DNA from: Antrodiella citrinella
Taxonomy: Eukaryota > Basidiomycota > Agaricomycetes > Polyporales > Steccherinaceae
DNA length: 16,308 nt
Assembly: GCA_004802725.1 (NCBI GenBank)
Contig: SGPM01000478.1
Location: 1-16,308 of the forward strand
Direction: 5' to 3'
In this document: positions 1 through 9,887 of the stretch, in pieces
Position numbering within the stretch: the stretch's first letter is position 1
How the letters are laid out: each line of letters begins with the position of its first letter
Translations under genes and position numbers: made by a program
Notes under the pieces: model-generated
Databases searched by the model: none
The model's input: the letters and a program-made list of their open reading frames with translations, nothing else
Told to the model about the DNA's origin: nothing

Positions 1-1006
1 CTACGAACCTTGCCTGCGAATGTATGCGACTATAACACGGCACAAGAATTGTAGTGGATTACAAGACATGATCAGAATGTCAAGACATTATATTGCATTC
101 TCTGCAAAAACGGCTGGTGGCAAGTCTCGGAATTCTCCGGGTCTCTTGCAAGGGCCGCAATGTCTTATAACAGTCCTGCACTTTTCCTGATGCACTGCCC
201 TCTTCTCCCTCTTCTCCCTCTTCTCCTTCAGAATCCTTATACACGCCTCTATTCTCACCCCTGCACCTTTCTTTATTGACTTCAGTCCTCCTGGCGTTTC
301 TCTAACGTCTTCGCAAAATCTAAGTTACGTCCAGTGTCCAGTGCTGGCTTAGGCTAGAGATCATAAGGGTCCGGTCGCAGACTTTGTGGCAGCACGACGA
401 CCGGTCGGAACGGCGCTGGATATTTTCTGGACTATCCCCACGGACCCGTCGCTCTCCTCGTCGATATCATTACCAACAGGTTGTGAAATAGTGTTAGCAT
501 ACCTCCAAACACTAGTAACGTACTCATGAAGGAGTAAGGGCATGTGAACGCTACCTCTCCCACGTTTCGGAGTGAGTTCTTCGCGGGAAAACACCTGGTT
601 TACTGGTATCCACAGCAAAAGCCGTGACGAATGTACACTAGTAGTATGACAGATTCAGCATAGATGGGTAATGTAGATCACAATGAATACTCACCACGAA
701 CTTCCTAGCAAGGACTGCGAAGTTCGAACGCAGTCGCACTGATGAGCAGATGATCAAAAGTGACTTAATACCGTCCTGTCAGGCGAGTCAAGGAGCGTTC
801 GTATGAGCAGAAAAAGAAATTCCAGTGTCCATGCGCATTGTCAATGTGTAAGATTGTAGGTCCAAGGAGCAACTGCCGCCGCTGGCGGTTTCAAGTTTCA
901 ACATGCACAGACGCCCGAATCAATAGGCGCCCTCAAGATCCTTTCGAGTCTCAGATCTCAATGCATAAAGCGGGGCCTTATAGCAGCACCGGAAGAGAGA
1001 ACACGC
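1..1006. other. Stretch without a recognised gene
   Basis: Pyrimidine-rich DNA at about 190-320 resembles a fungal transcription-start region, but no gene follows it. On the minus strand an open frame at 361-618 (85 codons) could be joined to an upstream segment ending at a good donor (gtgagt, near 692-697). The product matches no family I know and the frame is short, so I do not call a gene. The rest shows scattered stops in all frames. Confidence 0.5.
201..227. repeat. Three tandem copies of a 9-nt pyrimidine repeat
   Basis: The unit TCTTCTCCC occurs at 201-209 and 210-218, and with one change (last base T) at 219-227. It lies in a longer CT-rich tract. Such tracts are common in fungal promoters, but no downstream gene was found to support that role here. 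Confidence 0.85.
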
Positions 1007-1022
1007 AAAAAAAGAGAGAAAA
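1007..1022 (-). terminator. RNA polymerase III terminator of tRNA-Val
   Basis: Read on the minus strand, four T residues (1019-1022) directly follow the tRNA 3' end, and a run of seven T residues (1007-1013) lies nine nucleotides further on. RNA polymerase III stops at runs of T on the non-template strand. The first run is the likely main stop and the second a back-up. Confidence 0.8.
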
Positions 1023-1125
1023 TGATTCGACCCGGGCTCGAACCGGAGACCTCTCGCGCGCACGTAGGAACCCAGGAATCCCTACAGTGTGAGGCGAACG
1101 TGATAACCAACTACACCATCGAACC
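1023..1125 (-). tRNA. tRNA-Val (anticodon CAC) with a 29-nt intron
   Basis: The minus strand folds into a full cloverleaf. The acceptor arms GGTTCGA and TCGAATC form seven pairs (one G-T), followed by discriminator A at 1023. The D arm contains AGTTGG. The anticodon stem TTCGC pairs with GCGAG, and the T arm is TCCGG-TTCGAGC-CCGGG. The loop reads CT-CAC-A-C, giving anticodon CAC at 1089-1091, which reads GUG valine codons. The 103-nt gene is interrupted between A37 and C38, the standard site of eukaryotic nuclear tRNA introns; removing the intron leaves 74 nt. No CCA is encoded, as expected for a nuclear gene. The internal A and B boxes (the D arm and GGTTCGAGCC) should direct RNA polymerase III. 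The identity is secure from stem pairing and the Val-like body. Confidence 0.96.
1059..1087 (-). other. Intron of the tRNA-Val gene
   Basis: These 29 bases sit directly after the base 3' of the anticodon (position 37) and interrupt an otherwise normal anticodon arm. Removing them restores a seven-base loop closed by five pairs. The tRNA splicing endonuclease and ligase would remove it. The segment contains short self-complementary stretches (GTAGG and CCTAC) that could extend the anticodon helix into a bulge-helix-bulge-like form. Confidence 0.9.
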
Positions 1126-3262
1126 AATGCTCGTCGAACGCTTATAAAATTCAGAGGCACATCAAGTTCTCATCTACCATCGCGCAGTTGAGGCAGTGCA
1201 CTATACCGTGGACCACGCAACACGGAACGGAAAGCCACGAATGAGCCGCTAATACGGGGTTTGAATAATGAAAAGTCTGAGGTTCGAGATGTCCAGGTAA
1301 GTACTTCCTATGCCCACTCCTCCAGACGGACGAAAGTTTTTAGAAGGATGGGGACAGGAGTTTGGGCAACCTGCCTGTACCGTGTGCCAGATTGCACCGC
1401 ACAGGACTCGCCCTTTTGACTTTGACACCACTAGTGGCCAGTGATTCCTTCGCGTCTATTTTGATCGGCGTGTGATGTATCACCACCACGGCGAAGCCGT
1501 CGACGTCCAACGGCTCCCTCAGACAAGGAGTGGGCATAACAATGGCTAGTCGAGCGGAGGGACTTGTCACACACATCACTGTCTATGGCAAACTTGGCAA
1601 TGAAACAGCTCGGACTCTGGGAGTGAGCTGAGAAGTTCCACTGGAAGTTCTGGGTACCAGGGATTGATTTTAGTACAGATGTTGATGATAAAATCGATTC
1701 ACACTCACCACTGGACCGTTCATGCCCAATGACGGCGCCGGATACAAAAAACAAAAAGAGAGCAGAATGTGACATAGGGCTCTTGAGTATTGACAACGTG
1801 CTGAAACGTTCAAAGACAACGATGGAATGAGAGGTCCCCTGAAGCAGACCTAGGCCGATGTCAAAGAATGTCGAAAACCCTGCAAACATGTGAGTCGTGT
1901 CATGATACCTGGAGCATGGAGGGTCAGGACTCAGGAGAAAGTTCGATGGTTTTCCAAAGGGACAACTTTCTGCTACCTCAGGATCCCTGAGCCACACAAT
2001 AAACTTTTGGACATCAACAACACGTTGGACATGACCGTGTTGTTGATAAGGTCTGCCGCGTACAGTCGCCCAGCGAAGGGATGCACTACACTCATAAGCT
2101 TGCGCGACAAGAAGGTGCAAATATGTTAGTGTTTACCGACCGCTCAAAGAGCTTGCAGACAGTGAGATAGCCAGGGCTGTTGGGCCGACAACATAACTGA
2201 CTCATGCAGAGCAGTCTCCAGGACGCTGGGAAGCGTAGCGGTTGCCAGTAACAAGCCCGAATATGTTTGGGCTATTCACATCACTCAGTTCAACACAATT
2301 CGTCGAGGAATGAGATGCTATAAACAACGTCCTAACGTACAGAGAAGAGCAGAGTAACTGTTCATGTTGTTGGGCGAACAGTCCTGGTGCCCTTGATAGG
2401 CCAAGGCATGTACAACCATGACGAGAATCAGCGCATCCGGGATACCAATCAAATGACACCCATACGAAAAGCGAGTCACTCGCCTATCGGGTGCAAGCCA
2501 CAAATCGTCTATACGAGAGCGGCCCACCGCGACTGTGCACTGAATGTCAGAAGCGTTCAAGCGACTTGAAAGGTACACTCACCTTGACTCCAACGGACAC
2601 GTCTGCTTATTGTAGCCGACAAAATGACTGGTGTCTGCGTCTGCATACGAAATATGTCTGTCCTGTCCACGCAAACGTGGCTCTGAACGGCGTGACCTTG
2701 AGATCACGGCTGACTAGCCGCTGCGCAAGAAGCTATATCGGTGGCGATGGGCTGATGCGTTGGCATCGACTCCCTGTAGGATGGAAACACCTAGGAGGAG
2801 AATTATTACGTCTGCAGCTTTTGCGCTGCTTGTGCCAGTGGAGGGCGTGGATAACGCATCCATGGGAGTGCATACTTGATTGACCGCGATATATGCATGA
2901 GTAGGAAATCCTGATAACGTGAACGAGCAGATTGAACTACGCAATCACGCTGTCCGAATCAGATTATTTCTTGGAACCTCAGCTGCAGCGGCTCTGCGGC
3001 CCCTGGCCTGAGACCATCGGATTGAGAGGCTTTGAAAGCGAGCGCCGTCGATAGGTATCAAGTTGGGGGCTATTCTGTCGGCATCCTGAGCAGTAAAGTA
3101 ACTGCATGAGCCAGTCGAATGATGAGAAAGACGAAAGGACTTGGTGGACTGAAATAAAGCCGAGCCAACGCTTAGATCCGCGTGCACGAATAGCGCACCC
3201 TGTAGCGGTAATGAGGACCGTGCAGGACAACAGCAGCCTGCCACTACCCGCCGTCCTACTGC
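1126..3262. other. Gene-poor region of about 2.1 kb
   Basis: No recognisable protein, tRNA or repeat family was found. The longest frame is on the minus strand at 1431-2120 (229 codons). It matches no family I know and contains an intron-like segment (gtgagt to cag) near its middle. Frames at 2202-2578 and 2714-2944 (minus) are hydrophobic but broken. The mixture of short frames, each in a different phase, suggests either decayed genes or ordinary intergenic DNA. Its right end must hold the promoter of the GID7 gene. Confidence 0.5.
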
Positions 3263-6200
3263 ATGCCCCAAATCTCTCCGTTGTTCGAAACCGTTCTCAT
3301 CGTCGTCCTCGTCGTCGGAGAAGCCCTCTCATCGATACAACAACCAGTGCTCTCACAAGCCGATTCGCAATAGAATAGTCATCATTGATTCACACTCCCC
3401 GACCACTCCTACGCGGGGCATCGTCCCTTCCACCTCGGCTTCCCACTCGAACTCGTTGGTTCAACCCTATCCTTCCGATACCGTTTCTGTGCATTCAAGT
3501 CCTGCTGCTGCGGCTCGGAGAGGTGCCCAGTCATCCGTCGGCTCCAGTCCAAGTCTCATCCCCTCCACGCGCACTCGGCTAGAGCTCGAGGAGGGTGATT
3601 CAGACGACCTTCCCTCTACCTCTCTCGCAGTCTCTTCTGGTTCTGCTACTTCGTTCTCATTCTTACATCCCTCATCAAGTGCCAGATTCAGCTCGCCATC
3701 TCTTCCCTCCGGTCGTAGCGATTACCACTCGGACGTTACCCGAGCCAGGAAGAGACAAAGAGTCAACAGCCTCAGTTCAGTTACTGCCGTCGAACGCTCT
3801 CTCTTCCAAGCAGATTTACTCGCATCTACCATCCCTGATCACAGTATGCGGCTCACGGAGACGGACAACGATTCTGCCTTGTCTGTTTCGCTTGAGTCGG
3901 CATCGGAGGCCGGTCCCTCGACCGCCACCCTCGTATCTAACGGCCATAATGGCGTGTCAAAGACAAACGGCTTTTCAGGACCCTATACCAACGGAAATGC
4001 CAAGTCGTACTCCTCGGACATTGTAGATGGCGCATTGACGGCGAAGAGTGTCTCAAGAGTATCGCTTCCGGGTACCACCCTCTATGATGATTCATATGTT
4101 GATAGAGAGGAGTTCGTACGGTTGATCATTCAGAGTTTGAGAGACGTTGGGTATATGTGAGTGTTTTTTGGGATATTCTTCACCTGCCGAGCTGACGTCC
4201 TTATCCAGCGAGTCTGCCGCAATCTTGGAAGCCGAGTCAGGCTACACGATGGAAACGTCAGAAGTTTCAGAGTTTCGTCAGTGTATATTGGACGGTGCTT
4301 GGGACAGCGCAGAGGCTGCATTAATGCAGCTCGGAGTGGCGGATGATGACGGGCTTTGGGTCAGTGCTTTATTCAATGTTTCAGCAGGGAATTTTACTTA
4401 CTATGATGGTACATCTAAGGAGGCTAAGTATTTGATAAGCCAGCAGAAGTACCTGGAGCTCTTGGAAGCCGGGAAGACTGGAGCCGCTCTAAATATTCTA
4501 CGACAAGAGCTTGCACCATTGAATGTAGACGCAGACCAGCTTCATACATTATCAAGGTAAGTTGATCTTCTGCAACTTTAATAACGTGCTGAATCATTCT
4601 GGCCTAGTCTTCTTATGTGTGCCGACTCGGATGATCTCAGGCAACGGGCGGGGTGGGATGGTGTGGCGGGAACGTCGAGGCGACGACTCTTAGTAGACCT
4701 CCAACGTTCGTGGTCTTACTCGTTGTATTTGTGCCAGTCGACTCATGCACAATTTACAGGTTACATTCCCTCATCTGTCATGATACCACAACGGAGATTT
4801 GCTACCCTATTGGATCAGGCACGCATTTACCAACAACATCGGTGTCTTTATCACAATGCACCCACGAACGCGCGGACGTTCTCGCTATATACGGACCATT
4901 ATTGCGACGAGAATGCGTTCCCCAGAGTAACGACGGCGATTCTCGAGGGCCACACGGACGAAGTGTGGAATCTGGAATGGAGTCACAGTGGGAACTTCCT
5001 TGCGACAGCAAGCAAGGACAAGTCAGCGATAATCTGGCGTGTAGGGGTAAGTTGTCTGTTCTTCTGCCGCGATCCTATAAAGTATGCGAGCTCACATCGT
5101 CACTAGTCTGAGGCAGATCCTTCAACACGAGATTACTATGCACAACATATCCTCAAAGAACACCCATATTCTGTGGGCTGTGTGGCGTGGTCATTGGACG
5201 ATTCGATACTACTCACGGCTTCGGAGAACTACATCAGAATGTGGAATACACGGGTACGCAGTTTCCCATTTTTCAACACAGGAAAGCCCGCTCACAAAAT
5301 TGTAACAGACGGGCGGACTGATTCGAGCGCTGGACACACATACAGATGTTGTCACTGCTCTGATCTGGCTTCCAGACGGTACGGGGTTCATCTCAGGCGG
5401 CCTCGATAGGAAGATTATAATATGGGTGAGCGACGCTCCCGACACCGCGGACTCGGTGCTGATAGCTGACCATGTTGTACCAGGACGCTGACGGAAAGGA
5501 GAGGGACAATAGTTGGAGCCGGACGCCGATTCGAGTGACCGACCTTGCCATCACACCGGACTTCACACGTCTTGTCGCAATCGGTATGTATGACGTGCCA
5601 GCACCTCCCGTCGCAACTACGACACCGGATGCGGGTACACCATCGGCAGGAAATGCCGCACCAGCAGCGGGGTCAAGACCGTCGGAGCATCGTGTGATTG
5701 TATACGACCTTGCCACAAAACAACCCACATTGTAAGACTCATGCTGACTTCCTGGCCGTTCAAAGTTGACCACTGGTATTTTCTAGAACCATACGCATGG
5801 AAGGCGAATTGACCTCCGTGAAGATATCTCAAGATTCCCGGTATGCGTTGATTAATCGTTCGTCGGGAGCAAACGCTCCTTCTGTGAGTGTTATATGCTT
5901 ATTGCGCAGTCGGCATTCCCTCATACATTCTCATAGGAGATCAACTTGTGGGATTTGAACGAAGAACAGTCGGTCCAGAAATACACGGGCCAAATACAAT
6001 CAGAACACGTAATACGAAGCTGCTTCGGAGGTGTAGATGATAACTTTATTGCCAGTGGAAGTGAAGGTATTTGTGTTTCATGTGCCAATCAAGTTTACTT
6101 GCTGAACACCCCTGTTTTATTAACCGCCGTTATAGATGGACACGTATACTTGTGGCATCGAGACAGCGGCGAACTGCTGGAAAACCTCGCAGGACATGGA

Positions 6201-6440
6201 GAAGGGAGCGTCAACGCAGTGGCGTGGAACCCCCACGACACACGGATGTTTGCAACGTGCTCGGATGACCACAGCATTCGTATATGGGAGGCTGTGCCCA
6301 CGCGTACGCATAGCTCGATGGTGCATCCAATCGATGTGGATCGCGAGCACGATCGGAGTGGTAAGGGGAAAGGTAAGAGCCGGGAGGGGTGGGCGGAGGA
6401 TGGTATGGACAGTGCCTATAGCCCGACGTTGTCATCGTAA
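3263..6440 (+). CDS. GID7: Gid7/WDR26-like LisH-CTLH-WD40 subunit of the GID/CTLH E3 ubiquitin ligase
   Basis: This is a scaffold and substrate-recruitment subunit of the cytosolic and nuclear GID/CTLH ubiquitin ligase, which in yeast degrades gluconeogenic enzymes. My exon model is 3263-3292 (tentative), 3348-4156, 4209-4556, 4608-4705, 4760-5046, 5107-5253, 5309-5425, 5484-5731, 5787-5883, 5937-6066 and 6136-6440, giving 871 residues; all phases agree. About 270 Ser/Thr-rich residues with a basic RARKRQR patch come first. A LisH motif follows (EEFVRLIIQSLRDVGYIESA, across the 4156/4209 junction), then a CTLH region (FRQCILDGAWDSAEAAL). The linker SLLMCADSDDLRQRAGWDG is typical of Gid7/WDR26. 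Seven WD40 blades follow, from ILEGHTDEVWNLEWSHSG (about 4945) to SDDHSIRIWEA, with a short basic tail. The start is uncertain: the frame is open upstream with no ATG, so I placed a 55-nt intron with a weak donor (gttctc). Family and main body are secure. Confidence 0.93.
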
Positions 6441-6499
6441 CTGTATCGCATTGTATTATCTGCTAACTCGCATTTTCACACTCTTTCTTGTTTGCATAG
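6437..6499 (+). other. Intron-like segment spanning the GID7 stop codon
   Basis: The stop codon of the GID7 model lies inside gtaact, a usable donor. A branch-like gctaac and a T-rich tract ending in gcatag follow, 63 nt in all. If it is spliced, the frame continues in phase for about 63 codons to a TGA at 6684-6686. If it is retained, the protein ends with SPTLSS. It may instead be a 3' UTR intron or chance similarity. The branch-to-acceptor distance (about 37 nt) is longer than usual for these short introns. Confidence 0.35.
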
Positions 6500-6674
6500 T
6501 CCCCTCATCTCATCCCACCCATTTTGCATCCATCTCCCCACTTCAATTGCATTTCCCATCGTCGAAGCGTCTCACTTACTTTCATCTCCGCAATTTTTCC
6601 ATACTCAAATATCAAGCATGCGTTATAGACTGTCACAATATAATACTATTCATGGATGTCACTGTTCTCTGTTC

Positions 6675-6760
6675 CGCGATCCGTGAACGCGTAGACTGGG
6701 TTTCTCGGACGTCGGCGACGCGATCACATGATCATGACGCGTCGAGGTCACGGGATCGCG
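6675..6760. repeat. Nested imperfect inverted repeats
   Basis: The outer arms are CGCGATCCGTGA (6675-6686) and TCACGGGATCGCG (6748-6760), complementary apart from one extra base. The inner arms are CGACGCG (6716-6722) and CGCGTCG (6738-6744), which enclose the near-palindrome CACATGATCATG. They lie about 235 bp after the GID7 stop. No target-site duplication or transposase was seen. The structure could be a regulatory palindrome, a cruciform or a remnant of a small element. Confidence 0.7.
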
Positions 6761-8562
6761 TTGATGCCAGCGCTACTCGTCTTACACGCTTTCGTTCAGT
6801 CTTTACATGTTCCAATCGCTGACATATCGTGGACAACTTTGCTGTTCTGAACAAACGAAGTTCTGTAATGGTCACTCAGTCTCTATTAAAGTTCTTAAGT
6901 CGCCGCTGCTACTAGTAGTAAGTGTTCTCATGAGGCTCATCAGCGGCTTCACACAACGTCTGCATCTGATTAATGACAACTTCATAGGGATCCACACAAT
7001 GAGGTGCTCGTATATGTACCATTCCCTTGGTAAATTTGTAAGACTGATGCGTTTGTTTTCCGTACAGTACGCGTGCAGTTCGCAATTAGCAAACGTACCT
7101 GGTAGCGTCGGTTTCAATGTCAATGGACAGATCCCTTCAGACTTTGCGATCAAATAGCCAGTCTACCCTCCATGATGCCCCGCTGTATATCAGCCTGAAC
7201 ACTATTTATTCAGCCGATCGAGCATCGTGAGTGGATAACTCCCTCTACCTACTGCAGGCTCATTGAAAATCGTGCCTGCAGGTCCAGGGGGAAAGTTGCC
7301 AGAGTCTCAGATATTAATCTTTATCGCATTGACACCGCCCATGTGCATTCACGGCATTTGACAATCACGACCTCCGACTTCAAGCGCGGCGGTCTCGAAG
7401 ATATCAGGCACAACGCATTATCGATTCGATGGACGTCATCAACGCTGCCATTGCTCGGTAATGCATAACATTCTTGAGCGACCCACCGGCTTCTTCCAGC
7501 TCCTTCCAGCCTTGCCTCACAGTCGAGAACACCTCTTTATTGCTCAATTGATTCTGCTCCCGCGAGTGAGTTCTTTTGCTCCTTAAGGACGCTTCTTAAT
7601 CCAGCTCCTTCCAACCCTAACAGTCAACTCCGGAGTTGCATTTATTCCGTTCGCTGCTGCTAAAACTGTTCGAGGACCTGGGATCGCAAGAAGTCACATC
7701 GCCTTGCCCCTGTTGGGATCTATTCACACAGTGCTCGCCATGTCAAAACATGCGCTGCCTATGTGGTAGAATTATCCCATGAACACAGGGCCCACTCAAT
7801 TTACCCAAGTCAGCCTATGTCAGCATACATCATCGCCGACGCTGATGCTGCACTTACACAGATTATGTTCGGAGTCCAATTCAATGGACTACTGCAAATC
7901 TTATGCAACGCCTTTCCATCGTGGTTCAGGCAAAGAATTAGCGCGAAACCTAATGTTTCGTCGTCCCTGATTCCCCCGCAAAGCACACCGACAAGCTTCA
8001 AGATCTACCCAGTAACGCTGCCGTTATTCCCTTACAAGCCCACTAGCCCAACACCTGTATGAACGATGGCGTTTGAGTATATGATGCCCGGTTTTTGTTC
8101 CTGGTGAGAGTTCTGACAATATGCACCGAGGACATGGATTGTAAAAACTCGTCGCATGCTTGGCACGTGTCTTGCTATACTCCTGACGCCACAGAGGCTT
8201 TCTTTCATCATACACCTGTGTACTATTCGGACTGGCTTGAACCAAAATTTGGTCGCCGGACACAACGACGTTGAGGACTCTGCCAACGAAATGATACATA
8301 GAAATAGTTGTCTATGATGATGATGTACACAAGCAGTAAACCTATTGTGAATAGAAGCCGGGGCCGTGCATGGATTATCCGGACGGAAAGCTGAATGCCT
8401 ATCTTGCAAAAGAATACAGGTATTGTAGCGATGATCGTCCGTAAACGATGTGATATCAATACAACTGGTGAAAGAAAATCCGACATGAGATGGAATCCAA
8501 ACGCTGTGACTGGGAGGCGACATTACATGATGAGCTCTCCAATGAAAATACAGGCAGTGTTG
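6761..8562. other. Region without a confident gene
   Basis: This lies between the GID7 3' end and the elongin-A stop. The longest frames (plus 6807-7157, plus 7763-8062, minus 8032-8523) match nothing I know. A minus-strand frame at 8024-8299 has protein-like composition (for example QVYDERKPLWRQEYSK), and a possible 72-nt intron at 8055-8126 keeps its frame. It is too short and isolated to call. The elongin-A terminator should be near 8400-8560; no clear AATAAA was found there on the minus strand. Confidence 0.45.
7496..7613. repeat. Two copies of a diverged short duplication, 105 nt apart
   Basis: CCAGCTCCTTCCA occurs at 7496-7508 and again at 7601-7613. Similarity continues weakly for about 50 bp after each copy (both have an ACAGTC block and then an A/T-rich TTTATT block). 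The offset of 105 nt equals 35 codons. On the minus strand both copies can be read as Trp-Lys-Glu-Leu followed by an acidic residue. This hints at, but does not prove, a decayed repeat-protein exon. Confidence 0.55.
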
Positions 8563-9887
8563 TCATGATCTAGATCGCACGCCAGGCGCAGAAGAGAGCT
8601 GTGAGAATGCACGGTGTTTGGGCATGAAGAGAGATGCTTTAGGGTCCTTCTTCGGCAATGGGGGCTTGAGCGGGACAGCACTCTCTTGGAAAGAGGGTTG
8701 GGCAATCCGCAAGGGTCCAGATTCATACGAAATTCGAAGACGCTTTGCTTCTAAACCGGCTTGAGAATGAGTGACGACAGACTGATGGGGTTGTGAGATC
8801 GCCGTCTCCGGTTTCGGAGCGACAGTAGATTTGCGACGCACAGTGACGGCTGTGACGGTAACTCGACTGCCAGACGTCGCGGATGAAGTAGACGAGGACC
8901 GTGAGGGGGGAGAGGGCAACAATTTTGCATTTTCTGGCAGAACGCGCAGGACCTTCGCCACAGGCATAGGAGGTAGCCTCTGTTTGCCGTAAATGCCTTT
9001 GGTCATCTTTGCGGCGTCTGATCGTGTCTTCTGAAAAAGCGTTTTCGGGGCTGGTGTCCCCCCTGTGTGCACAACGAGATGAGTGGGACGTTGATCAAAG
9101 TTAACGATTAGTACTGACAACCACGGCGTTTTGGAAGGGGTAGTCGGTCTGTGAATTTCACTTGACCCTCTTTCTTTCGAAGTTCCGCTTCTTCCCGCTG
9201 TGTTCTCAGCCGCATGCCCAAGTCTTCAAGGCGTTTCGTTTCCCGCTCCCGGATAATCTACACGGCAGCTCAGTATAAGCACGCAGAACTGTCAATTAGA
9301 CGCACGAAGTAAGACTCTCGCCAGCTCTCAGGTTCCTCTTTTATGCACAATGATTGTGCAGCCAGTGCATACGTCTGAAAACATAGTGATTTCCATACAT
9401 CTATTCGGTCCACTGTGAGCGTCCAACTGCTAAACAGATGAGGGCTTGCATACCTGAAGTCACATTTGATAGTTCCTGTAGTTATGGTATGTATATCAGG
9501 ACCCCTGTGAATACGATACAATACCGAGACGCACCGGACTAGCTTGCTCGAGTCGCAGAAGGGTCTCGGGAGAGCATCTCTCCAGCATGGGTTTCACCAG
9601 GTCGAGACGTAATCCTTCGATGCTATCCATTCCTAACGGTGTAAATATGAGTATTTAGGAATTGAAAGCGCATACATGCGACTTACTCTCGACATGTAGC
9701 ACCGCGACTAGGAGATAAGCTGCGTCAGTACTGACCCCAGACCACTCCGGGTGGCTTAAAACGTACCTCTTTGACAATACTGAACAAGAGAAAGTATACG
9801 CCTTGGTTCTCCTTCCGAGTCTGAATGAATTGCAGGTTGTCCGTAGTCGGATATCGTTTCTGGAGGTCCGCTGCTTGTCGTGGCCAT
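8563..9887 (-). CDS. ELA1: Elongin-A-like protein (RNA polymerase II elongation factor / Cullin-3-type ligase adaptor)
   Basis: Elongin A binds elongin C through a BC-box. It acts in RNA polymerase II elongation and, in yeast as Ela1, in Cul3-dependent ubiquitination of stalled polymerase. Exons on the minus strand are 9767-9887, 9687-9707, 9525-9632, 9306-9412, 9122-9257 and 8563-9062, giving about 330 residues. The BC-box SLVQYCQRVA (residues 33-42) matches S-L-x3-C-x3-A exactly and is created by joining exons 1 and 2. An F-box-like segment follows (DLVKPMLERCSPETLLRLEQ), then IDVWKSLCF and EPESWRESYF, a basic coiled coil (ERETKRLEDLGMRLRTQREE), the fungal motif PAPKTLFQKTRSDAAKM, and a low-complexity Ser/Pro tail. 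The intron between the F-box and IDVWK is uncertain. One 112-nt intron (9413-9524) gives the usual spacing; two shorter introns flanking a 22-nt exon (9454-9475) also keep the frame. An in-frame ATG at 9962 is an alternative start. Confidence 0.88.

Noticed and set aside
201..227. Tandem repeat as part of a CRISPR or minisatellite array
   Set aside because: It has only three adjoining 9-nt units with no spacers, in a eukaryotic pyrimidine-rich tract.
361..780. Minus-strand segment reading RLRSNFAVLARKFV before a good donor, faintly like part of a syntaxin
   Set aside because: Similarity is limited to a few residues. The following exon and the upstream sequence do not match a SNARE, and no SNARE or membrane segment is present.
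1431..2120. 229-codon minus-strand frame as a protein-coding gene
   Set aside because: No family recognised. A frame of this length is not improbable by chance in 16 kb read in six frames, and an intron-like signal would break it.
2202..2944. Hydrophobic minus-strand pieces resembling a fungal multi-pass membrane protein
   Set aside because: The pieces are in different frames, cannot be joined with convincing splice sites, and carry no diagnostic motif.
3106..3378. 90-codon plus-strand frame as first exon of GID7
   Set aside because: It is in another phase, its composition is unlike the Ser-rich N-terminus, and no good splice signal links it to the main frame.
6136..6822. 228-codon plus-strand frame overlapping the last GID7 exon
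   Set aside because: It is an out-of-frame shadow: the GID7 frame there encodes clear WD40 blades, and the rest extends into non-coding DNA.
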